DNA of 64,000 nt from Dictyophora rubrovolvata. Its lineage: Eukaryota; Basidiomycota; Agaricomycetes; Phallales; Phallaceae. Made by a program: the position numbers and the translations under genes. Of this stretch, positions 22,448-33,645 are shown piece by piece (position 1 is the stretch's first letter; the number at the start of each line of letters is the position of its first letter). The notes under the pieces are model-generated. The model was given only the letters and a program-made list of their open reading frames with translations. It ran no database searches and was not told where the DNA came from. The stretch lies in contig CP114117.1 in the NCBI GenBank assembly GCA_029959195.1, positions 2,108,001 through 2,172,000 of the forward strand, written 5' to 3'.

Positions 22448-23728
22448 GCAAGGTTCACATTGGCATGGATGGGTGGACATCCCCTAACATCTATTCCTTT
22501 CTTGGGGTTACCGTGCACTACCAACATGAAGGCCAGATGAAGACCATTATCCTTGATTTTATCAAATTAATGCAAGCACACACTGGCAAATATCTAGCAG
22601 AACAATTATACAAATGTTTAAAAGAGTACAACCTTGATACCAAGGTAGATTTGATGCTATCTACTTTTTATTATTAACACTCATGGTTGCTGTTTAGATT
22701 CTCAATATCATTTGTGATAATGCAAGTAACAATGATACTCTGATTGAGGCCTTGCAAGACAAAATTGAGGATTGGGGCAGGGCTCCTTTTTGTGTGTGCT
22801 GTTTTGCACATGTACTCAATTTGGTTGTCAAGGTAGGTGTCTAGCTTATATTTGTGTCATTGTTCTTATATATAATTGATATCAATAGGCTATACTATCT
22901 GTTTTTACTGCAAAAAAGAAATGCAATGCAGCTGGCATTGAAGTATATGAAGACCTTGAACTATGCTCTACACTGGAAGATCTAGACAACATTGACAATA
23001 AAGAAGATGATAGGGCACAATGCAAAGATAAAGATGATGGCGAAGCAGCAGCAGATGAAGCTGTTATTGAAGAGCTTACTGGAGATGTGGGTGAGGACCA
23101 TGCTGATGACATTTGCCAAGGGCAAATCATGGTTGAGAAGGTATGTTCTTATGCACTGATGTATATCATACATGGACTTATTGTATTTTCAGTTCAAGGG
23201 ATTAGCCAAAGCTATATTTCACTCTCCTATGATCCAAGAGTCCCTTGATAAGAATGCTGCTGGTCTGAACCGCCCATTGAGTACAATGTACAAGTGCAGC
23301 CCATTCCCTCTAGGTGGAACTCTCTAACAATGACAATCAAGAGCATGTTGAAGCTATGACCAGCATTGAACTTGTTAGTAGACCTTTCTATTCACAATTG
23401 AGTGAAAGGCACCCACCTTCACCAGTTCTCATTGGACAAAGAAGAATGAAATATTTTGGCAGAGCTTTCGTTTCCCACTCAGCTTATCCCCTAATCCACA
23501 TGGTTATTCCATATATTGACCAGCTGATGGAGGTGATGGAAAAATGATCTAACAATCAATAACTGCACCCAGCTATATGCATTGCAAGCAAGCATGGCTG
23601 GGTTGTCATGAATCAATACTATGGTCTGACTGATGATTCAGTCATGTATCAGATTGCAATGAGTGAGTTCTTGATTCAATGATAGATTCTTCAATTGATC
23701 ACCTGTTAGTCATGCACCTGTCAGGGTA

Positions 23729-25305
23729 CAGTAGCTCAAAAAAGTGTCCCAATGTTTTCTAAGTTTCCAGTAATATGGGAATAGCTCAGTAGAAGAAATC
23801 CTACAAATCACAAGAATATTTATAGTTTGAGTTTAACATACTGGCTATATTCTTATCAAGAAATTATGTACTTCTATCAATACATACCTGAGATATCTAA
23901 TTTATAAGATGTGGGGTCATTGGGACACTTTTTTGAGCAGGTACTTTTCAGTAATAGTTATAGAGAATATTAATCCTGTTACAATGAAAGGTGACTTGAA
24001 ATTTTCACACAGTATTACAGACTTGTTACATGATGGTTCCATAAGATAAAACATCTTTGTTTCCTACCTCCACTACCATGCAACCACTTCCTAATGCTGA
24101 TAAAGACAAAGTCATCTCTCATCTATTTTCTGGCAAATCTATCAGAGTCATATCTTCTCTAACTGGTGTTAGCAAGTCTACCATTGGTAGAATTGCCAAG
24201 GACATTGAAAGGGATAAAGAAATCCTCCCAATGGTCATCCATGTAAACTTTCTCCTGCTGACAAGTGGTGAATATCTTACAAAATCACATCTGGGGAGGT
24301 TGATAATGCTATTCAAGCTACTGGTTATATCAATTCCATAATTCCAAACCCAGTCTCTGCATAAACTGTCAGAAATTGCCTCAAAGAAAACAACTTCAAG
24401 GCAGTTGTCAAGGCCAAAAAATCTCTACTAAAGCAAGCTCATTGAAAGCATTAAATGATATTTGCTCTCTGTTATCAGAACTGGACTGTGGAGGACTGGA
24501 AGAGGGTTATTTGGTCAGATGAGACTAAAATCAATAGAATTGGGTCAGATGGACATCAATATGTCTGGAAAAAAATTGGAGAGTCTCATTCTGACCAGAC
24601 TACATCTATAACAGTCAAGTTTGGTGGTGGAAATCTTATGATATGGGGATGTTTTGGGTGGAATGGTATAGGGCATATTCAGGATATTGAAGGGAGGATG
24701 AACAGTGAACAGTACAGGGATATTCTGGACCAGCATCTGCTCCCCAGTATTGAAGAACTAGAAGTTCCCATGGATGAAGTTATCTTCCAGCAGGACAATG
24801 ATCCTAAACATACCTCAAAATTACTTCAAAAATGGTTTGAAGGTCATGATTTGGAACCAATGGAATGGCCTGCACAATCTCCAGACTTAAATCCAATTGA
24901 ACACCTATGGGAACATCTCAAGAGACAGCTTCACAAGTACCCAGATTTACCAAAGGGAGCTTGGGACTTATGGGACAGAATAAAATTAGAATGGGAGAAA
25001 ATAACCCTAGAAGTTTGTCAAAATCTCATTGAGAGTATGTCTAGGAGCAGTACTTAAGACTAAAGGGGGTCATACAAAGTACTAAAATGACACTGTACAT
25101 ACCCACTCAAAAAAGTGTCCCAATGATCTCGCCATCTTAGAAGTTAGATATCCAAGGTATGTATTGATGAAATTACATAATTTCTTGATAAAAATATAGC
25201 CAGTATGTTAAACTCAAACCATAAATATTTTTGTGATTTGTAGGATTTTCTCTACTGAGCTATTCCCATATTACTGGAAACTTAGAACACTTTTTTGAGC
25301 TACTG
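23729..25305 (+). mobile_element. Tc1/mariner-type DNA transposon
   Basis: 1577 bp inserted at a TA (23727-23728 and 25306-25307) ten bases inside the A3 LTR. Terminal inverted repeats are about 210 bp (23729-23940 and 25100-25305), starting CAGTAGCTCAAAAAAGTG on both sides. Each repeat also ends internally with an inverted copy of the outer motif (TGGGACACTTTTTTGAG at 23921 and its complement at 25106). It encodes a DD34E transposase that is now defective. Confidence 0.92.
24057..25090 (+). pseudogene. Tc1-like DD34E transposase, defective
   Basis: The N-terminal helix-turn-helix part reads DKDKVISHLFSGKSIRVISS and LTGVSKSTIGRIAKDIERD. The frame is lost near 24230, with stop codons around 24360 and 24445, and is open again in 24455-25057. 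The catalytic triad is visible: WSDETKI, QQDNDPKHTS and DLNPIEHLWEHLKR, with 34 residues between the second aspartate and the glutamate. The family C-terminus (AVLKTKGGHTKY) is present but in another frame after a small indel near 25040. Thus the catalytic residues survive while at least two frame breaks disable the gene. Confidence 0.88.
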
Positions 25306-26420
25306 TACACTAGCACTGTCCCCTTATTTCCCTGTGTTTATCTTTAGTTCATGTTTACTTTATTTATCTTCATGTTTCTCATATTATATCCTGTTCCTCG
25401 TTTTCTCCATTATTTCCATATTTCATTTTCTCTCTTGAACAGATGCTGAGCACCTGTTCCCATCAGCACTGTGGCCTAGGCCCTGGCTAGTGCCCAGGAC
25501 TGGTGCATATGTGCACCCAGTCCACGAACTGAGGGTCACATATGACCTTCACCATTTTTCATAGTATATAGTTAGTAGCCCTAGAGGAGGGATCTCTAAG
25601 TTTATTCTCTTAGGATCCCCTCTCTCTAGGTGAGTTAGTATTTTCTCAAAATATATTTACTTAGGATCCCCTCCCTCTAGTCTGAGTGAGTAGTAGCCCT
25701 GACAGCACCCAAGGTGCAAAACTACCTACTTCTGCAGCACAAAATGACCAGAATCTTGAATCCAGATAGCTATTGACATTGCACACACTTAATGGGTGAA
25801 AAATTACAAACCGGAGGATGCAGGAACTTCTAACCAGGTGAATGCCAATCTCTCTGAATCTCAGGTAGGTGTTTATCTTGAAGTCATTTGCTTTACTAAC
25901 AGGATTTAGGATTCTTATTTTACTGACATGGACTTGGACAACAATGACAATGCCGACACATTTGAGTTGTACATCTCAAGTCCTCCTATTCCAATTGTTA
26001 CCTGTCCAGTTGCATACTGGTTTGCTCTTGAACAAACTGGCGACCCCCTTGCAAGGATAGCCTTGCATTTTTTAACATGTCCTGGTGAGTGTTACTTTGA
26101 TCTCTCTATTCATCTTCTTATATACCTTTAAGCTGTGTCCACAGATGTCGAGCAAGCCTTCTCACAAGGTTGCTTGACAGTCTCTAGGATGTGGTACAAT
26201 CTCTCAGATGATAGCATGTGCATGTCAACTGTTTCAAGCTCATGGTTTAAGCAGGACTACTTAATACTGACACAATCCTTGATCAAGTCCTTCAGTTCTA
26301 AGCAAGCCCAGCCCAATAATGGTGGAACTCTGATGACTAGGAGACAAGTGGGTTGGACCTGGACAATAATGAAGAGACTGACTATGATGCAACTTAGTAG
26401 TAGTATATTGAAATTGTAAA

Positions 26421-27015
26421 TGTATTTTCTTGGTAGTCAAAATATAGCAGGATCCATTTGTGTTATGTGCCAGAATGTGCATATGAAGTCTTGCGAGGTT
26501 AGTGCGAGAGATAAACAGTAGGCTTCAACTTGCTCTTGAGTTGCACCCTCACTGTGCATGTCCGTTAACTTCAGGTTGCATGGTTGTGACATCTGATGTG
26601 GGGAGCATGTGGTTCAGGGAACATGTGTTAATGCATGGTACAACAACATTGTATGATGAGTGCTGGTGTTTTGATGATGTCCTCAAACGTCAAGATAGGG
26701 ATTTAAGATTTGAGATGAAATGTTGGCAGCATCTCTGATGCCACCCATGGGGAAGCGAGAGATTAAGAAGAAGAGGTGTTTCAAAGAAGCTTGGTGTAAC
26801 AAGTAACAAGGTGAAACTTCTATTGATATCAGAATAGAAAAGTAGATACATTAAATTGATCCTTTTATAGAAATGAAATGTGATGACAAATATGACAAAT
26901 ATGAAAAAGGATGACATGGACATGTTTGGGAGACAGCTACTTCGGGGAGTTGCCCAATAAGGAACAAGTGGAGTTTCAGGAAGTTAAGCAAGGTTATGTA
27001 CACACTAAGCAGGTG
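26421..27015. other. Unassigned stretch after the hAT
   Basis: 595 bp; a 78-codon plus-strand frame (26502-26738) has no recognisable domain. Could include the 3' non-coding part of the hAT element; no terminal repeat seen. Confidence 0.35.
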
Positions 27016-27175
27016 TAACAATGTAGTATATTATATAATAGTATGTAGGTGCCATACACTATGTAAATACCACAATGCAGTAAAGGTGCCAGCAGCCTTT
27101 CTTACTGTTTATCTGGAAATAAACAGATTTACACTGTTAGCTTGTGAATCTAACCAGTTGTCACAATAGTTTCTT
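27016..27175 (+). repeat. Repeat family I, copy 1
   Basis: About 150 bp similar to 38462-38605: both share TAATAGTATGTAGGTGC, ATGTAAATAC, GTAAAGG.GC.AGCAG and CTTTCTTACTGTTTA. It starts TGTAACAATG and could be an LTR end or 3' end of another retroelement. No flanking duplication found. Confidence 0.55.
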
Positions 27176-27385
27176 CACACTCTGAAAATGAAAAGAGTCA
27201 TTTCGGAGTTGATGACTATAGGACAGAAGCTGAAGGACTTACATAAACCCGATCCTAATACTGGAGGTGTTGTAAGGAGTAGCATTTGAAGCATTGAGAT
27301 GGTGTAACACTGAACTGAAATTAACTATCCCCAGAGTCCCCATGAAATGACAGTGTCATCTGAGTCTGAGCTCAATAAAGCAAAT
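27176..27385. other. Unassigned stretch upstream of B2
   Basis: 210 bp without a supported feature; possibly internal retroelement sequence. Confidence 0.3.
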
Positions 27386-27770
27386 TGTCACAGTACACTA
27401 GCAACACTTAACAGTGTACTATTCTCTTTTTCCATTTTCCCATATTCACATTCTTTTTGCATTCATTTTCATTTTGCTCATCTTCTCATTCATTTCATTT
27501 CCATTCCATTCTTGTTCTCTCATTTTCAACTCATTCTCTCAAATTCAGCCTTTGACCAAATTCTCATTCTCACTCATTTCCACTCATTCTCACCACAGAT
27601 CCCATGGGGATCAACTGAGCACCTGTATTGGCATATATGTAGTTGTTTTCCCTAGAGGAGGATCCCTAAGCTTTTTCTCCCTCCTCTAGGTGAGTAGCTA
27701 GTTGTTCCCCATGAATAGATCTTAGGTTTTCCCTCCTCTAGGTGTGTGCCCTGCCTGAGTCACCCTAACA
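27386..27770 (+). mobile_element. B-type LTR, copy B2
   Basis: 385 bp from TGTCACAGTACACTAGC to GAGTCACCCTAACA, with the hairpin partly deleted (CTTAGG arm missing after CTTTTTCTCC). Flanks CAAAT and GCTTG do not match. Confidence 0.8.
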
Positions 27771-28900
27771 GCTTGCCTCTATTCTCCCATCCTCTCCATT
27801 TAGCTTCCATGGTTTTGTTTCCACCCTCTATCTTTTGTGTTGACATCTTTTCAAGCTAGACAATTCTGGAAACAATCAGAGGAGTCTTAAAGCAACATGG
27901 GAACATGTACATTGATACTGAGACTCAAGGCTTTGCGTACTATTGGAGTGCAATGCATTTGTCAAGATGTTCATTGTCAAAGTCAGACACAGCCAATGGG
28001 TTCCAGAAACAAAGAAATCATGATGACAAGTTTTGAAGAAAACCACACTGTTGTTCCACAACTCTGAAAACAAAGGATTGGTTCAGTTTGAGATACCTTG
28101 GATGACCATGTCTACTAGCATGTACCTTGAAATATTACCCAATGAAGAATCACTCATGCATAACCAATACCATGATGTAACGCTCTCACCCCAAATTATG
28201 AACCTGCACTTGTTTTTGGAAACATTGAATTTCCAAGGGCCTCTGTTGCAATATTATGCATAAATGCATCATCCATCACCAAGTCTGCTCAAGTTAGTTG
28301 AGGAAAGTCTGTACTGGCAATCTTTCATATTGATCGCAGTAGCCTCCTAGTAGACCCTCCCTTTTCTCCTGTTTCTTCCTCGACACTCTTATCCTGGCCT
28401 GACAATCTGCATGCTTCCATCGCTGAAATTCCAACTGCTTTTGAAACATCACAACACAAATCTTCTGTACCAAGTACAGCAGTCCTTGTCAGTCATGAAA
28501 AGATAGCAAATCAAGAAAAGAACATACTAGCATTCATACTTGTAGAAACTCACATCAACCAGTGAAATTTCTCTATTTGTTCTGTTCCTCCCTCAATGCT
28601 TGCAGCTAAGCTTGAAGATCTGTGATTTTTTTTAGTTAAATTAACAGTCCTTCCAGCAATGTCATCAACAGACAAATTGTCCACACCTAACGCAGCAGCT
28701 TTCATTGAACATGAAAAGATAGTGAGAAGAGAAGATAACATACCAGCAAATGCATTGGAAGCTCATGTTATCCATTGATGTCCTCTTATTCACTCAGATG
28801 TCTCCATGCTTTTTCATAACCATTTATTCATTGTTTCAACATCTCTATGGCCTGTGATCTTGGAAGGCAAAAGAAAGGACACTGTAGCCAGGTGGATGAC
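27771..28900. other. Unassigned stretch with a degenerate duplication
   Basis: 1.1 kb, no recognisable protein. Two blocks about 200 bp apart (about 28470-28563 and 28679-28780) are diverged copies sharing CATGAAAAGATAG, AAGA.AACATAC.AGCA and GAA.CTCA; they look like an old tandem duplication in a former coding region. Confidence 0.4.
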
Positions 28901-29533
28901 TGTTACATATAGTGGCCCGAGGCTATTCGGGATAATTCCAAAGAAGTCCCAACTGCTGGGTGATGATGGAGGACAGAGTACAGAAGTATAAGGTGAGGGA
29001 CTTGGCTTCAGCTTATATGTTGTGCCCACTCACCCAGCTTACGATATCCCTCGATTTCAGAGTACAAGGAAGTATGCAAGTATGTACAAGTCTGATGAAG
29101 GAGTACAAGTCCACATTGCCAAAGACGATGTGAATGACAAGTACAAGTTGACTCGAACATTAAGTCCGAGCCAACTACACAATACAGCTTAGAATATGAG
29201 ATGGACTAGAGATAAGAGAATAACTGATTATATTCAGACTGAGGATCCACAGCAGGGAGCTGGGGGTTTAAAATACAGGAGGGAGCGGAACTATGTAAAT
29301 GGGGATAACAACAAATAAGGAAAGGTGGGAATGACTAGTGCAAGCCAAGACAATGATGATATAATTTAGGTACCTTATTACTAAGTGACCAGGATAGACT
29401 TCCCTATAAGGAAAGTCTTTGATACAGGGTGTGGATGGGAGTACAGAGTGTGGAGTTGGGGGAGTGAGATGGATGATGAGTATGGAGTCCAGATAGGTCC
29501 GGACTTGGGTTACAGGGCACATGGGGCGTGACA
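28901..29533 (+). mobile_element. Solo LTR, type D, copy D2
   Basis: 633 bp from TGTTACATATAGTGGCCC to GGGGCGTGACA with a perfect 5-bp duplication ATGAC (28896-28900, 29534-29538). Homologous to D1 and to the reversed D3 and D4. Confidence 0.92.
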
Positions 29534-29797
29534 ATGACAGTTATTGTAATGGATTTGTTACATATATGCACAAAGACTAGTTATCTTTGTATTATTATTA
29601 TTCTAAGTTGTAAGTGCTACTGCGTGGTTATGTAATATGTGGCACTTGACATGTTGTAGCTACATGTAGTCACTTACTTAATATCCAACTGTATATAAGG
29701 TGGCTAGCGAGAAGCACTGACAGCACTTCTCATTCAACCACCAATAATTGTCTTTGATCAAATACAGTCACTTGAACTGTTTGATAGAGGACTGGTG
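29534..29797. other. Unassigned stretch
   Basis: AT-rich, with TATATAAGGTGGC at about 29692 resembling a TATA element; possibly part of a further LTR, not provable here. Confidence 0.3.
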
Positions 29798-30222
29798 TGT
29801 TAGAATAACTCAGGGCACACATCTAGAGGATGGAAAATCTAAGTTCTATTCATGGGGAATGACTAACTACTCACCTAGAGGAGGGAAAACCTAAGAGAAA
29901 AAAGCTTAGGGATCCTCCTCTAGGGAAAACAACTACATATATGTGAGTACAGGTGCTCAGGTGATCCCCATGGGATCTGCAGTGATAATGAGTGAGAACA
30001 AGTGAGAACAAGTGAGAACAAGTGAGAACAAGAATTTGGTCGAAGACTGAATTCAAGAGAATGAGTTGAAAACAAGAAATAGTTAGGAATGAAGAGAATG
30101 AGAGAATGAGCAAAAACAGAACAAATGTGAAAAGAATGTGAATACAGGAAAACAGAAAGAGTAAATGGGAAAATGGAAAGAGTAAATGATATACTGCTAA
30201 GTGTTGCTAGCATACTGTGACA
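29798..30222 (-). mobile_element. B-type LTR, copy B3
   Basis: 425 bp in reverse orientation, TGTTAGAATAACTCAGGG to GCTAGCATACTGTGACA. It is longer than the other B copies partly because a 10-bp unit is repeated four times at 29991-30030. Flanks TGGTG and GTGGT do not match. It directly abuts Gypsy gag sequence. Confidence 0.8.
29991..30030. repeat. 10-bp tandem repeat in B3
   Basis: AGTGAGAACA repeated four times without error; the other B LTRs have only one or two diverged units (for example CTCACTCATT...). A recent slippage expansion. Confidence 0.9.
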
Positions 30223-31340
30223 GTGGTACCTTCAGACAATTGAATGCAGAGCAGTGCCACTCAGTCACTGGACTCTAGTGACAGCACTGCAAAAGCTGCA
30301 GGATTGATTCTTGCCAAAAGTAACAAAGCATGAGATAGCCTATCAATTTGATATGGCAAGGCAAGGAACACAATTGTTCATGAGTTCCTGAACGAGTTAT
30401 TGAAACTAGCCAACTGGCTAGCTCACCATCCAGACCCATACACCTTCAAAAGAAGGTTCATAAACGGTCTGAATCAGCAGATCACTAGTGAAGTCACCAA
30501 ATGTGGCTATACAGCTGAGACTTCCATGAAGGCAGAGCTTTACCAGATCACTAACAATGTTGAGTAATTGGTAAAGTACCAGTGACTACAATTGTTGCTA
30601 CATAACTCCAATCAAAGACCAATGAAACTGTCAGGGCTACTCACTCAGACTAGAGGGAGGGGATCCTAAGTAAAATATATTTTGGGAAAAATACTAACTT
30701 ACCTAGAGGGAGGGGATCCTAAGAGAACAAACTTAGGGATCCCTCCTCTAGGGCTACTAACTATATACTATGAAAAACAGTGAAGGTTGTATGCGGCCCT
30801 CGGTTTATGGACTGGGTGCAGATACAGGCCGGTCCCGGACTTTTAGCCGGGGCCTAGGCCATGGTGCTGATGGGAATGGGTGCTCAGCACCCATTGAAGA
30901 GAAGAATGGGAATACAGAAGGAAAGGGGAAAACAAGAGATGGGATAAAATACGAGAAATGTGGAAATGAATAAAATAGACAAGAACCAAAGATAAACGGA
31001 AGAAAAGAAGGGGACGACGCTAGCATACCCTGACAGAAACCCATTGGAAATACATCTACCAACTTGGTAAGAAGAGCACATTCTAATAACATGCGCCTAT
31101 AGTTGAAGACAATGACATTTGCTCCAAAGCAGAGTGAAGGGCAAGTAATGGGAAGTCCCTCATTACTGAGTAGACAAAACCCCTTGTCAATGAGGAGACT
31201 ACCCCTTGTCAATGAGGAGACTGCCCCAGGCAGCCAAACAATACTCCCAGAGCAAGTGTTTCCACTGCAGACAACTGGGACACTACTGGACCAACTGTCC
31301 TGAGCTGAGGTAAGTACAAGCCAATGTGGGTCGTATTGAA
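30223..31340 (+). pseudogene. Ty3/Gypsy gag remnant (capsid and zinc knuckle)
   Basis: Decayed Gag of a Ty3/Gypsy retrotransposon. Upstream of the A4 LTR the frame reads PDPYTFKRRFINGLNQQITS and CGYTAETSMKAELYQITNNV, a capsid-like segment. Beyond A4, at about 31254-31300, a CCHC zinc knuckle CFHCRQLGHYWTNC is intact. A 23-bp tandem duplication (CCCCTTGTCAATGAGGAGAC) lies at about 31179-31224. Multiple stops. The A4 LTR (30629-31035) splits it. Confidence 0.75.
30629..31035 (-). mobile_element. Solo LTR, type A, copy A4
   Basis: 407 bp in reverse orientation, TGTCAGGGCTACTCACTC to GCTAGCATACCCTGACA, with a perfect 5-bp duplication GAAAC (30624-30628, 31036-31040). It is inserted into the Gypsy gag remnant, so it is younger than that element. 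Confidence 0.93.
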
Positions 31341-31516
31341 GAAGTCGAGGACAAAGCCCCACATGTGAAAGACATGTCAAATGGACATGAAGGTGAAGAA
31401 CCTGTTGACAACTAACAGGATGATGATGTCCTAATAGACGGAGAAATGAATGATGATAACCATCTGTATGATGGCAACAACTCATCCAATGGGATGAGGA
31501 AGGGGAAGATTATGGA

Positions 31517-31942
31517 GTGCACATGATCTTAATGGAAGATGATGGGTATGAGGACTGTTGCATGCACTTCACTGCAATGAAGAACATCTCTGATGAGACT
31601 GTAAGTAATTCCCGAGACACAGGAATAGAACCACTCTATGACCATACAGCTAGAGTAAAATCTCATGCACCAAAGCAGGATAAAGTCGCAAATAAACCCA
31701 TTGAAGGGTTTTGGCCTGTAAATGGCCAACTAGCACACTGTCTAGTGGACAGCAGATGTCAAGGACTAATAATGTCCCCAACATTCTCCCACCTAATGGG
31801 AGTTAAAACATTCAAGCTTGACAAACCTGTCATGTTCCAACTGGCTGTTAAGGGCAGTAAATTGTCTATACAATATGGAATGTACACCCAAATAGAATTT
31901 GGTTAAGTTGTAGTAATGGAATACTTTGACATAGTCAATGTC
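31517..31942 (+). pseudogene. Ty3/Gypsy aspartic protease remnant
   Basis: The frame ends with VNGQLAHCLVDSRCQGLIMS, PTFSHLMGVKTFKLDKPVMF and QLAVKGSKLSIQYG, the retropepsin fold of basidiomycete Gypsy elements. The catalytic D-S/T-G is D-S-R here, so the enzyme would be dead. The frame stops at 31904-31906; some similarity may continue to the B4 LTR at 31943. Confidence 0.75.
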
Positions 31943-32263
31943 TGTCATGGTACGCTAGCAACACTTAGCAGTATATCATTTACTCTTTCTGTTTTCCCAT
32001 ATTCATGTTCTTTTCGTGTTTGTTCTGTTCTTGCTCATTTTCTCATTCTCTTCATTCTCGACTATTTCTCATTTTCAACTTGTTCTCTTGAATTTGGTCT
32101 TCAACCGAACTCTTGTTCTCACTCATTATCACCGCAGATCCCATGGGGGTCAACCAAGCACCTGTACTCACATATATGTATTCATTTTCCCTAGAGGAGG
32201 ACCCCTAAGCTTTTTCTCTTAGGTTTTCCCTCCTCTAGGTGTGTGCCCTGAGTCGCCCTAACA
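31943..32263 (+). mobile_element. B-type LTR, copy B4, in place of the RT core
   Basis: 321 bp, TGTCATGGTACGCTAGC to GAGTCGCCCTAACA, shared hairpin present. Flanks ATGTC and ACAAA differ. Protease sequence lies to its left and the reverse-transcriptase connection domain to its right, so the whole RT catalytic core is missing exactly at this LTR. Confidence 0.8.
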
Positions 32264-33645
32264 ACAAATGTACAAAAGTTCCTAGGACTTGTACAGTATT
32301 GTTGCTGCCTACCTCCCAGGAGTAGCAGCATATGTACACCACCCTGTTATCAGGGTGCACACACAACAACAGGCTGTTCATTTGGACACCACTGCTGAAC
32401 AAATGCTTTGATTTAATCAAAGCATTAACACGAAAGGCTCTAGTGCTGAAGCCCATCAATGTTGACAATCCAGATCCCATCTGGTTGGTAACTAATGTGG
32501 AGTCGGAGTGTACTATGGGCAAGGACCCACGTGGCAGATCTGTAGGCCTGCAGGGTTTCTTTCAAAGAAATTTACCCCAGCACAGCACAACTACTGCATG
32601 CATGAGCACAAGCTAATCACTGTGCTAGAAGCACTCCTCAAATGGGAGGATAAACTCATAGGGCAAAAATTCACCCTAGTTACAGACAATGAAGCATTGT
32701 TGCATTTTAAAACACAATCACGCATGTCACCCAGACAAGCCAGGTGGTTTGAATACCTGTCTCAATTCAATTACAAGACAGTACATGTCAAAGGCAAGAC
32801 AAACACAGTTGCTGATGGACTTTCTCGATATTTCAAGGAAGATAATGAAGACAAAGAATACCCACCAGAGGTGTATGTAAACACAGATGCACATATGGAC
32901 CCTACAGGGGACCAACTCCTGACAGAAAGATGGGAAGAACTATGAATCAATGCCACCAGGCAAGCCAAACTCTCAAAGAAGGGTAAAAAGAAAGCTGAAA
33001 TGGAAACCCTCATAGAGGATGAAATACCTGAGCTCACAGAAGTAGAGCAAGATGAGGACGAGGACAAAGTCCTAGCACTCAGTGCTGAATATGACAGAAA
33101 GTCATTAAGAGTCAAAATTGAGGGCTCTGAAGACATAATCCTGACAATACATCAGGGATACAAGAAAGACCCAGTCCTCAAACTGGTACTGGAAGATCCT
33201 AACACTTATAAGGCGTTTGGAATAAAAGATCAATTAATTGATCTTTACAAAAAACCAATACTACCATGACATAGTATGCATCCCCCATAGCATAATTTAT
33301 CAGGGGAGGAAATTGACTGAAATAGTCATTAGTGAAGCCCACCAAATAGTGGGACACTATGAATAATATAAAACATCAAGATACATCAGACAAGTGTACT
33401 GGTGGAAAACGATGTCAGAAGACATTGAGCAATTCTGCAAGTCATGTGGAATTTGTCAAATGACAAAAGGAGAAAACCAGCTTCCTAGTGGGTTATTAAA
33501 AATGCTACCAGTCCCAACTAGACCTTGGGAATCAATTGGAATGGACTTTGTTGGCCCATTAACAATGTCCAATGGACATGACTTTCTGTTTGTCATAATA
33601 GACAGATTGACATCAATAGTACATCTAATACCTACCATGTAATAG
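32264..33645 (+). pseudogene. Ty3/Gypsy RT-connection, RNase H and integrase remnant
   Basis: Begins in the RT thumb/connection (VQKFLGLVQY, then GCTHNNRLFIWTPLLNKCFD and LIKALTRKALVLKPINVDNP). RNase H follows after a frameshift near 32500: GFLSKKFTPAQHNYCMHEHK, FTLVTDNEALLHF and KGKTNTVADGLSRYF. The integrase has its zinc-binding part split over frames (EAHQIVGHYEYYKT, then CKSCGICQMTK) and the start of the catalytic core (PWESIGMDFVGPLTMSNGHD, FLFVIIDRLTS). It stops at TAA near 33640, before the second catalytic acidic residue. Stops at 32943 and 33267 confirm decay. Confidence 0.85.

Larger units (their letters stand above)
23719..25704 (+). mobile_element. Solo LTR, type A, copy A3 (split by Tc1)
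   Basis: TGTCAGGGTA at 23719-23728, then the Tc1 element, then CACTAGCACTGTCCCC... to GTAGCCCTGACA at 25704. The perfect 5-bp duplication GCACC (23714-23718, 25705-25709) brackets the whole composite and lies in the hAT coding sequence. Without Tc1 the LTR is about 405 bp, as in A1, A2 and A4. Confidence 0.92.
22448..26420 (+). pseudogene. hAT-superfamily transposase, interrupted and decayed
   Basis: Host-independent DNA transposase of the hAT type, no longer functional. The first block (22448-22660) reads VHIGMDGWTSPNIYSFLGVT and VHYQHEGQMKTIILDFIKL, then ICDNASNNDTLIEAL and CCFAHVLNLVVK, typical of the catalytic region of basidiomycete hATs. A middle part around 23190-23650 includes FKGLAKAIFHSP and LTDDSVMYQIAMSEFL. 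The reading is broken by an A LTR (23719-25704). Beyond it the dimerisation domain is clear: TGDPLARIALHFLTCP, then STDVEQAFSQGCLTVSRMW and STVSSSWFKQDYLI. There are several frame breaks that may partly be introns. The N-terminal BED finger and terminal repeats were not found; the 5' side is cut by C1. Confidence 0.85.

Noticed and set aside
29991-30030. CRISPR-like regular repeat
   Set aside because: Units are 10 bp with no spacers, in a eukaryotic LTR; a simple tandem array.
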